Source: Hymenobacter sp. DG25A (GTDB taxonomy: Bacteria > Bacteroidota > Bacteroidia > Cytophagales > Hymenobacteraceae). From it: a stretch of 64,000 bases of DNA. The stretch is taken from NCBI RefSeq assembly GCF_001280305.1, contig NZ_CP012623.1, positions 2,976,001-3,040,000 of the forward strand, written 5' to 3'. The notes beneath the pieces were generated by a model, which ran no database searches, was not told where the DNA came from, and was given only the letters and a program-made list of their open reading frames with translations. Numbering within the stretch: position 1 is the first letter of the stretch; each line of letters starts with the position of its first letter. The position numbers and the translations under genes are program-made. Of the stretch, positions 35,708 through 46,372 are shown in pieces.

Positions 35708-36952
35708 GTGCAATTGATTTCGTCTGAAAAGCCTGCCCGGCACGCCTCCCTGCTGAGCGCGGCCGTGGTAGTAGCCGCCCTGGGTTACTTCGTGGATATC
35801 TACGACCTTGTGCTGTTCAGCATTGTGCGCGTTCCCAGCCTGAAAGCGCTGGGCATAGTCGATGCCGCCATTCTGGACCAAGGCGTACTGCTGCTGAACA
35901 TGCAGATGGCCGGCATGCTGGTAGGCGGCATTCTGTGGGGAATACTGGGCGACAAACGGGGCCGGCTAACCGTGCTTTTCGGGTCGATTCTGCTGTACTC
36001 GCTGGCCAATATTGCCAATGGCTTTGTGCAGGAATTGTGGCAGTACGCCGCTCTCCGGCTGATTGCCGGCATTGGCCTGGCCGGCGAGCTGGGCGCGGGT
36101 ATTACGCTGGTCAGCGAGGTGCTGCCCAAGGAAAAGCGCGGCTACGGTACCATGATTGTGGCCACTGTGGGCGTATCCGGAGCCATGCTGGCGTATTGGG
36201 TGGGCGAGCAGTTTGGCTGGCGCACGGCCTATTTCATTGGTGGCGGGCTGGGCCTGGCCTTGCTGATACTGCGCGTGAGCGTATTTGAGTCGGGTATGTT
36301 TGAAAAAGCCGCCGCGGCTGCTCACATTCATCGGGGCGACTTCCTGAGCTTGTTCTCCAACAAGGAGCGGCTGCAGAAATACCTCAAATGCATTCTGATG
36401 GGCATTCCGCTGTGGTTTGTGGTGGGCATCCTCATCACCTTTGCGCCGGAGTTTGGCCGCGAGCTGGGCATCAGCGGGGAGGTATCGGCAGGCAAGGGCG
36501 TATTCTGGTGCTATTTCGGGCTGGTTTTTGGCGACTTCCTGACCGGCTGGCTTTCCCAGCGCTGGCGCAGCCGCAACCGGGTGATGCTGGTGTTTCTGGG
36601 CCTAAGTGCGGTGCTGATTGTGGTGTATCTGTTTACGCTGCGCGGCAGCACGCTCAGCACGGTATATGCGGTTTGCTTTGCCCTGGGCCTGGCCTCCGGT
36701 TACTGGGCTGTATTTGTAACCATTGCAGCGGAGCAGTTTGGCACCAATGTGCGCGCCACGGTGGCCACCACGGTTCCCAACTTTGTGCGGGGCTCGGTGG
36801 TGCCTATGACCCTGGCTTTTCAGGCGCTGAAAGGTCCGCTCACGCTGGTTGGGGCCGCCGCCACACTGGCGGCCATTGTACTCCTAGTGGCGGTGTGGGC
36901 TGTGGCTACTCTGCCCGAGAGCTATGGCAAAGAGCTGGATTATTATGAATAA
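35708..36952 (+). CDS. Major facilitator superfamily transporter
   Basis: This 414-residue inner-membrane permease has 12 predicted helices. I start it at the GTG at 35708 because the upstream ATG touches the preceding terminator. Family motifs are GDKRGRLTVLFGS between helices 2 and 3, LRLIAGIGLAGELGAGITLVSE with KEKRGYGT in the helix 4-5 region, and DFLTGWLSQRWRSRN in the second half. This resembles the sugar/metabolite:proton symporter group; the substrate cannot be told. Confidence 0.88.
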   Translation: MQLISSEKPARHASLLSAAVVVAALGYFVDIYDLVLFSIVRVPSLKALGIVDAAILDQGVLLLNMQMAGMLVGGILWGILGDKRGRLTVLFGSILLYSLANIANGFVQELWQYAALRLIAGIGLAGELGAGITLVSEVLPKEKRGYGTMIVATVGVSGAMLAYWVGEQFGWRTAYFIGGGLGLALLILRVSVFESGMFEKAAAAAHIHRGDFLSLFSNKERLQKYLKCILMGIPLWFVVGILITFAPEFGRELGISGEVSAGKGVFWCYFGLVFGDFLTGWLSQRWRSRNRVMLVFLGLSAVLIVVYLFTLRGSTLSTVYAVCFALGLASGYWAVFVTIAAEQFGTNVRATVATTVPNFVRGSVVPMTLAFQALKGPLTLVGAAATLAAIVLLVAVWAVATLPESYGKELDYYE

Positions 36953-37051
36953 CCCATGAGAGTAGCCCACGGGTAAACTTTCCACAGCCAAACCAGTATT
37001 CATTTCCGGCCCCGACCTGGAGTCAGCTTCGTCTCTTTTCCATTTTTAGTC

Positions 37052-37501
37052 ATGGCCCCCTCCTCCCCCCGGCGCACGATTCGCTGGTACGCACCCCACC
37101 ATTTTATCCTGTTTCCGGCGGCGCTGGTCATGGCTTTTTACACGGGCCGGCACTATGCCCTCGTAGCCGGCACGAATAATAATGATGCCCGGCTGTGGTT
37201 TTCTCTGGCGGCCCTGTCCTTTATTTTGCTGGGACTGCTGGTAATGACGCGCCAGCACTACGCCCTCACGCTGCAGGACCGCATCATTCGCCTGGAAATG
37301 CGGCAGCGGTATTTCGAAGTTACCCGCGACAGTTTTCAGCCCATTGAGCAGCAGCTCACCTTCAAGCAGATAGCCGCCATGCGCTACGCAAGCGACGCCG
37401 AATTGCCCGGCCTGGTGCAGGCCGTCATCCGCGAAAAACTCTCCCCGGCCGCTATAAACGAGCGTATCAATCTGCTTCAGCCCGATAATATGCGGGTCTG
37501 A
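37052..37501 (+). CDS. DUF6526 two-helix membrane protein
   Basis: This 149-residue protein has two membrane helices (HFILFPAALVMAFYTGRHYA and LWFSLAALSFILLGLLVM) followed by the family signature YALTLQDRIIRLEMRQRY and a helical cytoplasmic tail. It belongs to the widespread family labelled DUF6526; the function is unknown. Confidence 0.75.
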   Translation: MAPSSPRRTIRWYAPHHFILFPAALVMAFYTGRHYALVAGTNNNDARLWFSLAALSFILLGLLVMTRQHYALTLQDRIIRLEMRQRYFEVTRDSFQPIEQQLTFKQIAAMRYASDAELPGLVQAVIREKLSPAAINERINLLQPDNMRV

Positions 37502-37568
37502 GAAATATCTTTGCGGCTTGCCGGCAGCCCTAGCCGCCGGCAAGCGTATTCCTCCTTTCCGCTTTCTC

Positions 37569-37871
37569 ATGATTCTCTACAACGTAACCAGCAGCCTCGA
37601 CCCGGAAATTGAAGACCAGTGGGTGGCCTATATGCGCGACACCCATATGCCGGAGGTGATGGAAACCGGCTTCTTTCTGAAAAGCCAGCTTTGCCGCCTC
37701 CTCAATGAGGAAGACAACGGCATTACCTATGCGGCGCAGTACTACTGCATAAGCCTGGAGCAGCTGGAAGAATATCAGCAAGTAGCCGCCCCTGCCCTGC
37801 GCGCCGATATGGAGAAGCACTTTGCCGGACGCTATGCCTCTTTCCGCACCACGCTGGAAGTACTGGACTAA
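37569..37871 (+). CDS. DUF4286 family protein
   Basis: This 100-residue soluble protein starts at the ATG at 37569. It has the family pattern MILYNVTSSLDPEIEDQWVA, THMPEVMETGFF, YCISLEQLEEYQQVAAPALR and KHFAGRYASFRT, which suggests a small ferredoxin-like alpha/beta fold. The family is almost confined to Bacteroidota and has no assigned function. It ends at a bidirectional terminator. Confidence 0.85.
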   Translation: MILYNVTSSLDPEIEDQWVAYMRDTHMPEVMETGFFLKSQLCRLLNEEDNGITYAAQYYCISLEQLEEYQQVAAPALRADMEKHFAGRYASFRTTLEVLD

Positions 37872-37898
37872 GGCTGTTTTTCTACAAGACACCAAAAC

Positions 37899-37933
37899 AA
37901 AAGGCCGCTTCCTCTGCAGAGGAGCGGTCTTTT
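37899..37933. terminator. Bidirectional terminator between DUF4286 and GNAT genes
   Basis: AAAAGGCCGCTTCCTCTG pairs with CAGAGGAGCGGTCTTTT, allowing one mismatch and one G-T pair, between two convergent genes. Confidence 0.75.
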
Positions 37934-37956
37934 GCTGATAGATTAATCCATCTAAT

Positions 37957-38460
37957 TTAACCCCGTACGGCCGCTTCTACGGCCGGGTGGCAGACATAGG
38001 CCTGCAGCTCTGCCGCCGACATGTTCCCGTTGTGCCATTCGGGGTCCAGGTTGGCGCCGATACGCTTATAGAAGCCGATGGCGGGCTCGTTCCACTCCAG
38101 CACCTGCCACTTCAGGCGGTGGGCGCCGGTGGCACGTGCCTCGGCTACCACGGCATCAAACAAGAGCTTGCCCAGCCCCATACCGCGGGCGGCTTCGGTT
38201 ACCACCAAGTCCTCCAGGTACAGCATCCGGCCTTTCCAGGTGGAGTAAGCGGTGTAGTACAGTGCAATGCCCAGGATACCGGCCTCGGGCGTTTCGGCCA
38301 CGAAGAAGCCAAAAATAGGCTGGGGGCCGAATCCGTCGCGGCGCATATCCTCCAGGGTGGTAGTTACTTCGTCGGGGGCGCGCTCATACTCGGCCAGTTC
38401 CAGAATAAGCTCCCGCACGCGGGGCAGGTCGGCTTCGGTGCCGCGGCGAATGGTAGTCAT
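37957..38460 (-). CDS. GNAT acetyltransferase, diamine/thialysine N-acetyltransferase-like
   Basis: This 167-residue enzyme starts at the ATG at 38460; the longer upstream frame is not coding-like. The acetyl-CoA loop is ARGMGLGKLLFDAVV, and the segment YTAYSTWKGRMLYLEDLVV is typical of the spermidine/spermine and thialysine acetyltransferase (SSAT) branch. WNEPAIGFYKRIGA completes the fold. A small amine is the likely acceptor. Confidence 0.88.
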   Translation of the reverse strand: MTTIRRGTEADLPRVRELILELAEYERAPDEVTTTLEDMRRDGFGPQPIFGFFVAETPEAGILGIALYYTAYSTWKGRMLYLEDLVVTEAARGMGLGKLLFDAVVAEARATGAHRLKWQVLEWNEPAIGFYKRIGANLDPEWHNGNMSAAELQAYVCHPAVEAAVRG

Positions 38461-38515
38461 AGCAAGAGAAATCAAGAGAAATAAGGAGAGAAAGCAAGTT
38501 ACGGCCTGGGCTGAA

Positions 38516-38559
38516 AAAGCAATGAGCAACAGCTCCTGGGGGCCATTGCTCATTGCTTT
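38516..38559 (-). terminator. Terminator of the small lipoprotein gene
   Basis: Perfect 14-base arms AAAGCAATGAGCAA and TTGCTCATTGCTTT, 16 bases apart, followed on the minus strand by a T-run, 20 bases after the stop of the small lipoprotein gene. Confidence 0.75.
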
Positions 38560-38578
38560 GTATTCAGAACCCTGGAAA

Positions 38579-38815
38579 TTACATCTGGGGCTGCATCTTT
38601 TTGATGGCATTGGTGGCATTCACCGCGTTGATTTCCTCTTTTGCGGCAGCCTCAGCGGCAGCGGCAGAGTCCTGACCTGCGGCGGCAGCCGGCAGCGGGG
38701 GCAGCGGCGAATCAACTACCTCATCGTTCTTCTGATAATCAGGATTGCTGCACGACGACACCGTGAGCGTCAGGGAAGCGGCGGCCAGCAGACGGAGCAA
38801 AAGCGTTTTTTTCAT
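38579..38815 (-). CDS. Small lipoprotein of unknown function
   Basis: The ATG at 38815 gives a 78-residue protein with a classic lipoprotein signal (MKKTLLLRLLAAASLTLTVSSC). The mature part is Ala/Glu-rich and low in complexity (AAAAGQDSAAAAEAAAKEE). No domain is recognisable. It lies between the GNAT gene and the prolyl oligopeptidase gene with its own hairpin terminator. Confidence 0.65.
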   Translation of the reverse strand: MKKTLLLRLLAAASLTLTVSSCSNPDYQKNDEVVDSPLPPLPAAAAGQDSAAAAEAAAKEEINAVNATNAIKKMQPQM

Positions 38816-38911
38816 TGTATCAGCTTGAAAAAGCGAGGCAGGTTCGAGTTTGGGGCCGCAAGATACAAAGCCCACCCGGAAAGCCATAAAGGGAAAGTAA
38901 GGCGGCCGGGG

Positions 38912-41128
<2,217 letters not shown>

Positions 41129-41232
41129 AGCATCAGGAACGAGTAAGGATAAGCCGGGAGAAGGCAGCCGAAAAGAGGAGGCCACTAAGGTAGTAGCCCG
41201 GGCGCATTTTCCTGGGCTGCGCCGTTGGGAGC

Positions 41233-41916
41233 TTAGGCCCGCATGCGGCCCACCTTGGGAATTACCTGAATCAGGAAGCGTTTATTCTGGCCTTCGCGGC
41301 TGGCCGGGTAGCGCCCGGTGCCATAAAAGCCGCTGCCGCCAATAATCAGCTCAATGCTTTGGTCCCGGTTGAAATTTAAGCCGTTCTGCGACCAAAGGTT
41401 CAGCAGGTTCAGGGCGCGGCGGTAGCTGAGCTGGTAGGCAAACTGCTCGTCGCGCTTGGTGCGGGCTTCATCGTAGAGGTAGCGCGCAGCCATGCCTTCC
41501 ACAATGACCAGGTAGCGCACATTCTGGCCCCGGGAGCTGGCGCTCAGGCTGCGCAGGCGGTCCTGCAGCAGGCGCCCGGCCCGTAGCAGCGCGGGCTTGT
41601 CGCGCTCCTGAATTTCGTCGCGGCCGGCTTTGAACTGCACGTCCAGCTTTAGCTCGTAGCGCTCATTTTGCGGGTCGTAGCGGAAGTACTGGCCTTCCAG
41701 CCGGCGTAATGATTCCCGGATTCGGGTTATCTGCTCCAGCTCAATGGCCTTGGCTTTCAGCTCGCCGTTGGCATCTTTCAACTCCCGCTCCCGGTCCTTG
41801 AAAAGCTTGAAGCTGTACACAAACAGCACCAGCATCACCACGAATAGGGACGTCATCAGGTCCACATAGCTGGGCCAGAAGAAGTCGTTGGATTCGCGTT
41901 TGGAGGAGCTGTTCAT
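41233..41916 (-). CDS. MotB/OmpA-like (ZorB-like) motor partner
   Basis: This 227-residue protein has a short cytoplasmic start, one membrane helix (about residues 15-37) and an OmpA-like peptidoglycan-binding domain. The helix begins FFWPSYVDLMTSLFVVMLVL; Asp19 lies where MotB, ExbD and ZorB carry the proton-binding aspartate. The periplasmic part shows ELKLDVQFKAGRDEI, a helix with QLSYRRALNLLNLW and the closing NKRFLIQVIPKVG, all OmpA features. It is the last gene of the actin/tubulin/motor cluster and should pair with the MotA-like protein encoded at 42812-44272. Confidence 0.8.
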   Translation of the reverse strand: MNSSSKRESNDFFWPSYVDLMTSLFVVMLVLFVYSFKLFKDRERELKDANGELKAKAIELEQITRIRESLRRLEGQYFRYDPQNERYELKLDVQFKAGRDEIQERDKPALLRAGRLLQDRLRSLSASSRGQNVRYLVIVEGMAARYLYDEARTKRDEQFAYQLSYRRALNLLNLWSQNGLNFNRDQSIELIIGGSGFYGTGRYPASREGQNKRFLIQVIPKVGRMRA

Positions 41917-42080
41917 GAGTAGCTGACTTTATTGGACTTGCAGGCTGATATTCTGGTCGGCCATTTACACGAGTCGGGCTGATGCCACAATAATAATTTT
42001 AATATTCGGCGCAAAGCAGGGCAACTCCTACGCCGGGCGTTGCATCTGCCCCATTACCTCTCGCCCTATTTCTCTTTGGT

Positions 42081-42770
42081 ATGTCAAACATCTCCTTTTC
42101 TCTACGCAAGGCAGCACTTATTACGGGGCTAGCGCTGCTGGGCTCGGTTATCGCGGCCCCTTTTGCCGAAATGTATGTCTTACCCAAGCTGGTAGTTCCC
42201 TACAAAGCCACGGAAACTGCCCAGAATATTCTGGCGCACAAAGGACTTTTTACCGCGGGCATCTTCGCTTATTTCTTCACGTTTATTCTGGATCTGGTGC
42301 TAAGCTGGTCACTGTATTTATTATGCAAGCCCGTTAGTAAGGCCCTGGCACAACTTACCGCCGGGTTTCGGCTGGTATATACCATTCTGGCGCTGGTAGC
42401 CCTCAACAACCTGGTAACCGGCTTCCGGCTGATTACTGCTCCCGAATACCTGACGCTGTTTGCCAAAGACCAGCTGTACGCCTTATCCATGGTGTACCTC
42501 AGGGCCTTTAAAAATCACTGGTATCTGGGGCTCATCCTGTTCGGTATTCACCTCGTGCTGTTGGGCTATCTGGTGGTAAAATCAACCTACATTCCCCGCC
42601 TACTGGGCTTTGCCTTAATGATTACCGGCGCAGGCTATATCCTGACCAGCCTACGGCCCTACCTCGCGCCCGATCTGAACATTGACTTTGCCATGTATAC
42701 CTTTTATGGTGAAATCCTCTTTATGATTTGGCTCCTCGTTCGATGGAGAAGATTGCCGGAAACGCTCTAG
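42081..42770 (+). CDS. DUF4386 membrane protein, inserted between the two motor genes
   Basis: This 229-residue protein has six predicted membrane helices. Features of the DUF4386 family are visible: an N-terminal helix, AGIFAYFFTFILDLVLSWSLYLL, a region like YTILALVALNNLVTGFRL, and LLGYLVVKSTYIPRLLGFALMITGAGYIL. It is read on the opposite strand from all genes around it and is more AT-rich, so it may have been inserted between the MotA-like and MotB-like genes. No link to their function is evident. Confidence 0.85.
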   Translation: MSNISFSLRKAALITGLALLGSVIAAPFAEMYVLPKLVVPYKATETAQNILAHKGLFTAGIFAYFFTFILDLVLSWSLYLLCKPVSKALAQLTAGFRLVYTILALVALNNLVTGFRLITAPEYLTLFAKDQLYALSMVYLRAFKNHWYLGLILFGIHLVLLGYLVVKSTYIPRLLGFALMITGAGYILTSLRPYLAPDLNIDFAMYTFYGEILFMIWLLVRWRRLPETL

Positions 42771-42811
42771 CAACAAATGCTGGTCTGGAGTACCCTTCTG
42801 GGAATACTTGC

Positions 42812-44272
42812 TTACTGCGGCTGCACTCCGCCAAACAGCTTATCCATAAACCGCTGAAAACGATTCTTCGCGGTGGCCTTCACCAGTACGGTATTCAGGT
42901 TCGATAACTCCGCGAGCAGCTTGGCCTGAATCTGAGAATCCAGCTCTACTTTGCGGAGCAGCTCGCGCTGGGTGGCCGTTACGTCGCGGCTGAGGGCCTG
43001 CTGGCTGGCATCCACGCTTTTCAGCGGGTCCAGCTGGCGCATGATGCGCTCAAACACGTTGTCTTGGTTGATGCGCTGGAAGTACTCGCCCCACTTCTCG
43101 TAGGCCTGCTGGGCGTCGCGCTCATGGTACTGCAGGCGTTTCTGCATCAGGTCCGTCAGCGACATGGAGGCCTGGTCGAAGTACTGCTCGGTGCGGCCGC
43201 GCAGGGCGTCCATTTCCTTCTGGTGGCGCTGGAAAAAGTCGAGCTGGTGCTGGATGAGGTTATCGTTCTGGCCAATGTACTGGCCCAAGTCATTGATGCC
43301 GCGCTCAAAGCCGCGCAAACGGTCCAGAATGCCGGCCACGCTGTGGGCGGTATTAGTGCCCTCGGCCAGCATCTGGTTCAGCTTCTGCTGATAGCCGGTA
43401 AACTGCCCGAACATTTCCGCCGACTCCCGCACCTTATCAAACACTTCCAGGTTGGCCTGCGCCATCCGGTCGTAGCCAATTTCCTCCAGCTTCACCAAAA
43501 AGTCGCGCTGCACCCGGATGTTCTCGGTAATGGTGTTCAGAATGGGCTCGAAGAGCGTGACTTTGCCCACGAAATCCTGATTGAAGGCATCAAGCACCGC
43601 TTTCAGGTTGGTGAGCGAGCCGGCCATATCTGAGTGCAGAATGGGCAGCAGCTTCACCTGCAGGAAAGTGTAGTACTGGTTCTGGCGCTCGTCTACCACC
43701 TTGCGGGCCCGGCGCACCAGGCCATTGCCCAGCAGCGTGAGCAGCAGCCCCACAAAGGAGCCGGCCATGGCAATCAGCACTCCGGTCAGGAAGGGTGTCA
43801 GGGCATTTTCATCGGCCACCCCATTACGGGCAATACCCACCAGGCCCAGAATTACGCCCAGAAACGTACCCAGCAAACCCAGATACAGCGGCGTAGCCAC
43901 GCCCGACTGCACTTCATTGGTCAGTACCTCACTGCGCCGCTCCGATATATCCTTGAGAATATCGAAGTCGGCGGCGGCGCCTTTGTTGTGGCGCAGGTAC
44001 TCGTTGGTATCCAGCAGAATGTCGCGGAAGTCGTCCGTGGCCGGGTCGGCCTTAATAAGGTCGGCTACAAAGGAATCGGCCGGGGCATCGGCGGCATAAT
44101 CCGGCATATCCCGCCCATCGGGCGTTACCAGGCGGCGCTCCACGCGCAGGGCGCTACGCTCCGGATACAGCAGTTCCAGCCGCCGCGCGCGGGACCGGGT
44201 TAGCAGAAACTCACGTATCTGCAGCCCTACTATAACCAGTACAACAACCAGTTCGAGAATGATTTCAAGCAT
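42812..44272 (-). CDS. MotA/TolQ/ExbB-like (ZorA-like) stator with long coiled coil
   Basis: This 486-residue protein starts with a membrane helix (residues 1-20), has a cytoplasmic stretch, then two helices at about 126-148 (TPLYLGLLGTFLGVILGLVG) and 162-184 (LTGVLIAMAGSFVGLLLTLL), the TolQ/MotA channel core. Residues 190-465 are almost entirely helical, Gln-rich and likely coiled coil. This layout, core followed by a long cytoplasmic tail, is that of ZorA in Zorya rather than flagellar MotA. With the MotB-like protein it should form a 5:2 ion-driven rotary motor. Inverted repeats of family C lie directly upstream. Confidence 0.8.
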   Translation of the reverse strand: MLEIILELVVVLVIVGLQIREFLLTRSRARRLELLYPERSALRVERRLVTPDGRDMPDYAADAPADSFVADLIKADPATDDFRDILLDTNEYLRHNKGAAADFDILKDISERRSEVLTNEVQSGVATPLYLGLLGTFLGVILGLVGIARNGVADENALTPFLTGVLIAMAGSFVGLLLTLLGNGLVRRARKVVDERQNQYYTFLQVKLLPILHSDMAGSLTNLKAVLDAFNQDFVGKVTLFEPILNTITENIRVQRDFLVKLEEIGYDRMAQANLEVFDKVRESAEMFGQFTGYQQKLNQMLAEGTNTAHSVAGILDRLRGFERGINDLGQYIGQNDNLIQHQLDFFQRHQKEMDALRGRTEQYFDQASMSLTDLMQKRLQYHERDAQQAYEKWGEYFQRINQDNVFERIMRQLDPLKSVDASQQALSRDVTATQRELLRKVELDSQIQAKLLAELSNLNTVLVKATAKNRFQRFMDKLFGGVQPQ

Positions 44273-44300
44273 AGTGCTACGAAACTACAAGCTATTCTTT

Positions 44301-44433
44301 AAAGCTAGTTCCCCTCCTTTTGTCAAGGAGGGGTCAGGGGTGGTTCTTTTCGTTGAACGATGACTAGCTCTAAATTTTAGCTCTAGTTGACCACCCCTAA
44401 CCCCTCCTTGACAAAAGGAGGGGAACTAGCTTT
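44301..44433. repeat. Inverted repeat, family C (copy 1)
   Basis: Two 44-base arms (44301-44344 and 44390-44433) match with a single mismatch and are 45 bases apart. Each arm itself contains the smaller hairpin CCCCTCCTTTTGTCAAGGAGGGG and ends in the GGGGTGGT box. The element fills the gap between the MotA-like gene and the upstream gene, and its end touches that gene's stop codon. Confidence 0.9.
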
Positions 44434-45927
44434 TTACTCAAACCGAATAGCGGCCTTATGTTCAATCTGCCAGGCACCCGCCACGCGGCGTAGCGTACCA
44501 TCTTCGTCCGTTATAATGCGCGACACCGGGCCGGCGGGCTGTTGGTAGCGGCATGCCTCGCGCAGGGAGAACTGGGCGCTTTGAATGGCGTAGGCATGCA
44601 CGGCCGGGTTGGGGTTCACGCGGAACGTGGCCATATCCGGGTTTTGGGGGCTGAGCGTAATCTGGTAGATGCTGTCGTGCTGGGGCTGATCCGAGAGGTC
44701 GTACTCACTGAAACCGCCATTCACGGGCACCTTCACGTAGCGCAGCTCGGGGCCTGGGGCAACCGGGCGCGGCGGCTCCGGCAACGTTACAGGTGGTACC
44801 AGACTATCAAACTCATCCCGCGAAGCTGCTGCTGGCGGGCCGGCTGGCGTTACCACGGGCGGCGCAGGAGTTTCGGTTATGGCGGTAGGCGGTTCGTAGG
44901 CGGAAGGCGCCTGGCTGATGTTGGCAAAAGGCGTAGCGGCAGGGGCTGGATTCCCTTTGGCTGGATTTGATGGAGCGGGTGCAGGCCGCTGTTTCTCTAC
45001 CGAAGGGCGGTTCTGATTTTGATTCTGGCCGTGTTTCTGCTGACCATCGTTTCCTGTGGGAGCAATGGATGCGCCAACTGCCGGACGCTTGCCTAGCTCC
45101 TGGGCTACCCATTGCTGCACCAACTGCTCTACCTGGCGCTGCATCTCCGGCGTTAAGCGGGTTAACGGTGCAGCACTGCCGCTGGCGGGCGCGCCCTGCA
45201 AAGCCATAATTTCCTCGCGGCGCTTATCAATACGGGCACTCAGCTCCTTCTGAAAATCATTCAGACTGCGGCGCATCAGCACGTACAGGAACAAGCTGAG
45301 CAGCGACACAATCAGGGCCAGGGGCGCAAAGAACTTGCTCATCAAACTCTCACTACCTCCGCGTGGCGCCGGAGCACCCGTTTCCCCTTCATTCACGCCC
45401 ACTTCATCCAGCGAAGCCGTGTTGGTTTCATTGGTGAGCGAAGTAGTATCAGCGGTGGCTTCAGCAGCGGCTACCTCACCGGGCGGGGTGCCGTTCTCTA
45501 CGTAGGTATTTAGGTTAGTGGCCAGCGCATCCAGGGCCTGCATACGGGCTGGGTCTTTGCGCCGGGCCGGCGAGGCTTTCAAGCGGTTGATGATTTCAGT
45601 AGCCAGCTTCTGAATGCGCGACTTATCCGAGCCCAGGCCCTTATACATTGCTCCGCGCCCTTCCAGCGGCAGGTACAAGGCACTATACACCCGCTGGCTA
45701 TCGGCTTTTATACTGTTTTCAAAGGCTTTTAGCGAGCTGCCGCACTGCAGACTATTCTTAAGATTTGGCCGGCCGGTGTCTTCATACACAAACTTCACCG
45801 TGGCACACCAGATCTGCACCTTTTGCTCATCAAGCGTGGGCTGACCGAGGGGCGTTTGGGCGTGGGCGCCTGCCGCCAATAGCAACAGGCCGAAGAGCAA
45901 AGAAGCAGTGCGGCGGGAAAGAGTCAT
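44434..45927 (-). CDS. Signal-peptide, single-TM protein with periplasmic head and Pro-rich cytoplasmic linker
   Basis: No family is recognised. The ATG at 45927 gives 497 residues: a signal peptide (RTASLLFGLLLLAAGAHAQ), a helical periplasmic domain to about residue 130 with two cysteines (IWCATVKF and SLQCGSS), an acidic Thr/Ala-rich stretch, one membrane helix near 196-216 (APLALIVSLLSLFLYVLM), a charged coil (FQKELSARIDKRREEI), a Pro/Ala-rich linker (about 275-390) and a compact beta-rich C-terminal domain (YVKVPVNGGFSEYDL onward). With a cleaved signal the C-terminal domain is cytoplasmic, so it could link envelope and cytoplasmic parts of the cluster. Confidence 0.75.
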   Translation of the reverse strand: MTLSRRTASLLFGLLLLAAGAHAQTPLGQPTLDEQKVQIWCATVKFVYEDTGRPNLKNSLQCGSSLKAFENSIKADSQRVYSALYLPLEGRGAMYKGLGSDKSRIQKLATEIINRLKASPARRKDPARMQALDALATNLNTYVENGTPPGEVAAAEATADTTSLTNETNTASLDEVGVNEGETGAPAPRGGSESLMSKFFAPLALIVSLLSLFLYVLMRRSLNDFQKELSARIDKRREEIMALQGAPASGSAAPLTRLTPEMQRQVEQLVQQWVAQELGKRPAVGASIAPTGNDGQQKHGQNQNQNRPSVEKQRPAPAPSNPAKGNPAPAATPFANISQAPSAYEPPTAITETPAPPVVTPAGPPAAASRDEFDSLVPPVTLPEPPRPVAPGPELRYVKVPVNGGFSEYDLSDQPQHDSIYQITLSPQNPDMATFRVNPNPAVHAYAIQSAQFSLREACRYQQPAGPVSRIITDEDGTLRRVAGAWQIEHKAAIRFE

Positions 45928-45981
45928 GAATCTGATGTATTGGGAAAAGACAATCATTCTAAAAGTAGATTTTGCCGCTTT

Positions 45982-46368
45982 TCAGTCATCCATTTCGGGA
46001 AACTCACCAACCAGCCAAAATTCACCATCTGGTTCTAAGGCATATCGATTAATGAACGACTGAGTGACACTAATCTTGTTGGAAAGCCACGTAGACATCA
46101 TATGGTCATATGCTTGAAGCAAGTATTCTTGACCACTCATAATGAAGAAGTGAGTAATTCTTCGGTATAGATGCTTGAACTGAATTAACTCCAATAGTTT
46201 CGATTTATCAGCTATTCGAATTTCGAAGGCATGTGTTTCAGTTGCGGAATAACCAGCAATTTCCAGTTCAGTGGTCAACTCGTTGTCAACCCCGTCGAAG
46301 ACAAATACCGAATCATCTGGCATCAATTCCAGCACTTCGACTAAGAAGTTTGCTTTCTTATCTACCAT
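45982..46368 (-). CDS. Small AT-rich ORF of unknown function inside the cluster
   Basis: This 128-residue soluble, acidic protein has no signal or membrane helix. It starts four bases after the stop codon of the actin-like ATPase gene, so it may be translated by coupling. Codon use and base composition are clearly more AT-rich than in both neighbours. Segments such as ELTTELEIAGYSATETHAFEI and MMSTWLSNKISVTQSFINRY do not match a family I know; the small alpha/beta, acidic character recalls immunity-type or adaptor proteins, but that is only an impression. Confidence 0.65.
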   Translation of the reverse strand: MVDKKANFLVEVLELMPDDSVFVFDGVDNELTTELEIAGYSATETHAFEIRIADKSKLLELIQFKHLYRRITHFFIMSGQEYLLQAYDHMMSTWLSNKISVTQSFINRYALEPDGEFWLVGEFPEMDD

Positions 46369-46372
46369 TAAC

